In this document: piece by piece, positions 6,275 through 7,455 of the stretch
How positions within the stretch are numbered: position 1 is the first letter of the stretch
How the letters are laid out: each line of letters starts with the position of its first letter
NCBI GenBank assembly: GCA_021163905.1
Contig: JAGGTG010000146.1
Location: forward strand, 1-7,455
Origin: Candidatus Aerophobota bacterium
Lineage (GTDB): Bacteria > Aerophobota > Aerophobia > Aerophobales > B3-G15
Length of the DNA stretch: 7,455 bases
Direction of reading: 5' to 3'
The notes under the pieces: generated by a model
Database searches by the model: none
What the model saw: the letters and a program-made list of their open reading frames with translations, nothing else
What the model was told of the DNA's origin: nothing
Program-made: the position numbers and the translations under genes

Positions 6275-7313
6275 AAAAGGGAGTTACTGTTTCCTCATAA
6301 AGCTCAGGAGGAACTTCTTTTCTCTTTCCCACAGCCTCTTCCAGGGGGACGGATACAATCTTTGTCCCTCGAAGAGCTGCAGTTTCTCCATATTTTCCCT
6401 CTTTAACCATTTGCACAGCTTTTACGCCAAATCTTGTGGCAAGGAAACGATCAAAAGCAGAAGGCCTTCCCCCTCTTTGAATATGTCCTAAAGTGACCGA
6501 TCTTGTCTCAAATCCTGTTCTTTTCTCTATTTCCTTTTCCAGAACTCTGGCAATTCCTCCAAGAATTATATTTCCAAAAGCATCTGTTTTTTCTTCTTTA
6601 ACTACCTCTCTGGTTAGAAACTTGCTCCCCTTTGCTGCCTTTGCTCCTTCAGCAACAGCCACTATACTGTAAGTCTTTCCCTCCTCATATCTCTTTTTAA
6701 GAGTTTCACACACCTTGTCAATATCAAATGGCACCTCGGGAATGAGAATTATATGTGCTCCACCTCCAACTCCTGCCTCCAGCGCTATCCACCCGGTGTG
6801 CCTTCCCATTATTTCCACTACAATAACTCTGTGGTGAGATTTTGCAGTGGTGTGAAGTCTATCCATAGCCTCAACAGCTATATTAACAGCTGTATCAAAG
6901 CCAAAAGTATAGTCAGTGGCAGACAGGTCATTGTCAATTGTCTTCGGAACACCTATTGTTTTTATTCCCTCCTCTTTGTAGAGACGATTGGCAACACCAA
7001 GTGTATCGTCTCCTCCTATTGCTATAAGGCAGTCGATTTTATTTTTATTTAAGGTATCCTTTATTTTCTCAACCCCATTTTCCTCCTTGAAAGGATTGGT
7101 TCGGGAAGTATGAAGAATCGTTCCTCCTTCTCTATGGATACCCTCAACCTTCTCTTCGTTTAACTCTTCCCATTTGTTGTTAAGAACACCTGCCCATCCA
7201 TCGTTAAACCCGAGAATATCCCACCCTTCTCTTTTGCCATTGATGACAATAGCTCTTATAACAGCATTTAGCCCCGGACAATCTCCTCCTCCTGTAAGTA
7301 CACCAATTCGCAT
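6264..7313 (-). CDS. pfp: 6-phosphofructokinase (PfkA family), predicted pyrophosphate-dependent
   Basis: This 349-residue cytoplasmic enzyme phosphorylates fructose 6-phosphate to fructose 1,6-bisphosphate. Motifs in order: GGGDCPGLN (8-16), AIGGDDTLG (98-106), GVPKTIDND (121-129) with catalytic Asp127, MGRHTGWIA (169-177) and GHIQRGGRPSAFDR (276-289). Two positions decide the phosphoryl donor. ATP enzymes have Gly at the equivalents of E. coli 104 and 124; here they are Asp103 and Lys124, the pair found in PPi-dependent enzymes. The reaction would then be reversible and serve both glycolysis and gluconeogenesis. The ATG at 7313 is chosen because GGAGGT lies seven bases upstream and the protein begins with the family's MRIGVLTGGG. 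A further in-frame ATG at 7376 would add 21 unlike residues and start inside the promoter. It is monocistronic in this window and convergent with cobO. Confidence 0.95.
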   Translation of the reverse strand: MRIGVLTGGGDCPGLNAVIRAIVINGKREGWDILGFNDGWAGVLNNKWEELNEEKVEGIHREGGTILHTSRTNPFKEENGVEKIKDTLNKNKIDCLIAIGGDDTLGVANRLYKEEGIKTIGVPKTIDNDLSATDYTFGFDTAVNIAVEAMDRLHTTAKSHHRVIVVEIMGRHTGWIALEAGVGGGAHIILIPEVPFDIDKVCETLKKRYEEGKTYSIVAVAEGAKAAKGSKFLTREVVKEEKTDAFGNIILGGIARVLEKEIEKRTGFETRSVTLGHIQRGGRPSAFDRFLATRFGVKAVQMVKEGKYGETAALRGTKIVSVPLEEAVGKRKEVPPELYEETVTPFLGK

Positions 7314-7348
7314 ATTGATTACCTCCGGTAAATATAGTATTTTCAAAG

Positions 7349-7376
7349 ATTTTAATAAAAAATTGGTGACTGTCAA
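7349..7376 (-). promoter_or_regulatory. Promoter of the phosphofructokinase gene
   Basis: On the minus strand a perfect TTGACA (7376-7371) is followed after 16 bases by TAAAAT (7354-7349), five of six -10 consensus bases. Transcription would begin near 7342, leaving a short leader of about 30 bases containing the GGAGGT site. The conserved repeat block at 7387-7405 ends 10 bases upstream of this -35 box. Confidence 0.75.
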
Positions 7377-7386
7377 TTAGCTACAT

Positions 7387-7436
7387 ACTGAAATTGGGAC
7401 AGTTTCTTGTAACTATGTGGGCTCTCTGGGTATCCC
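7387..7436 (-). repeat. Right copy of the two-block repeat, inverted relative to the left copy
   Basis: Read on the plus strand, ACTGAAATTGGGACAGTTT (7387-7405) is the reverse complement of the left block 2 with one mismatch in 19. GGCTCTCTGGGTATCCC (7420-7436) is the reverse complement of left block 1 with one extra base. The sequence continues to the window edge as ACGGAAGACGGCCTCGCCA, which looks more GC-rich than the genes inside. A short frame from ATG 7415 runs off the edge (13 codons, no ribosome site), too little to call a gene. The family is not recognised. Confidence 0.6.
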
Positions 7437-7455
7437 ACGGAAGACGGCCTCGCCA

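Noticed and set aside
7314..7376. Upstream ATG at 7376 as start of the phosphofructokinase
   Set aside because: It falls on the -35 box, adds 21 residues unlike the family, and the Shine-Dalgarno site serves the ATG at 7313.
6753..7380. Plus-strand frames opposite the phosphofructokinase gene (6753-7052, 7174-7380)
   Set aside because: They are antisense to strongly conserved catalytic motifs and show no domain signature.
7415..7455. Start of a protein gene (transposase?) running off the right edge
   Set aside because: Only 13 codons are visible, with no ribosome binding site and no recognisable motif.

Overview
The window is a compact stretch of a bacterial chromosome. Eyeballed GC is about 40%. 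It carries seven housekeeping genes with clear Shine-Dalgarno sites or translationally coupled starts, and consensus sigma70-type promoters. No rRNA, tRNA, CRISPR or complete insertion sequence is present. Gene content suggests an anaerobic, possibly thermophilic or deep-branching bacterium: a PPi-type phosphofructokinase, a short-roof GroES, a GroEL without a Gly-Met tail, TldD/TldE and a corrinoid adenosyltransferase. I cannot name the phylum from the sequence alone.

Layout. Positions 1-79 carry no gene, only one copy of a two-block repeat. A perfect TTGACA-17-TATAAT promoter (80-108) drives groES and groEL, which end at a strong intrinsic terminator (2117-2149). A second promoter starts immediately after it and serves a tightly packed run: yebC, tldD, tldE, cobO. 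The first three genes overlap by one base at each junction, and cobO follows after 7 bases. A 113-base convergent gap rich in inverted repeats separates cobO from the phosphofructokinase gene, which is on the minus strand with its own TTGACA-16-TAAAAT promoter near the right edge. The last ~70 bases carry a second, inverted copy of the left-edge repeat.

How the genes fit together. GroES/GroEL fold proteins. YebC is a translation factor or regulator of the TACO1 family. TldD and TldE form a metallopeptidase pair acting on unfolded or modified peptides. CobO activates corrinoids to adenosylcobalamin. The phosphofructokinase has the active-site residues of the PPi-dependent type and would run upper glycolysis reversibly on pyrophosphate. 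Apart from protein homeostasis (GroESL, YebC, TldDE), there is no obvious single pathway.

The least explained signals are the inverted two-block repeat upstream of the two outermost promoters, the palindromes lying on the -10 regions of the groES and yebC promoters, the polyproline C-terminus of GroEL one gene before a YebC-family factor, and the structured convergent gap. I do not see convincing evidence of a new multi-gene system.
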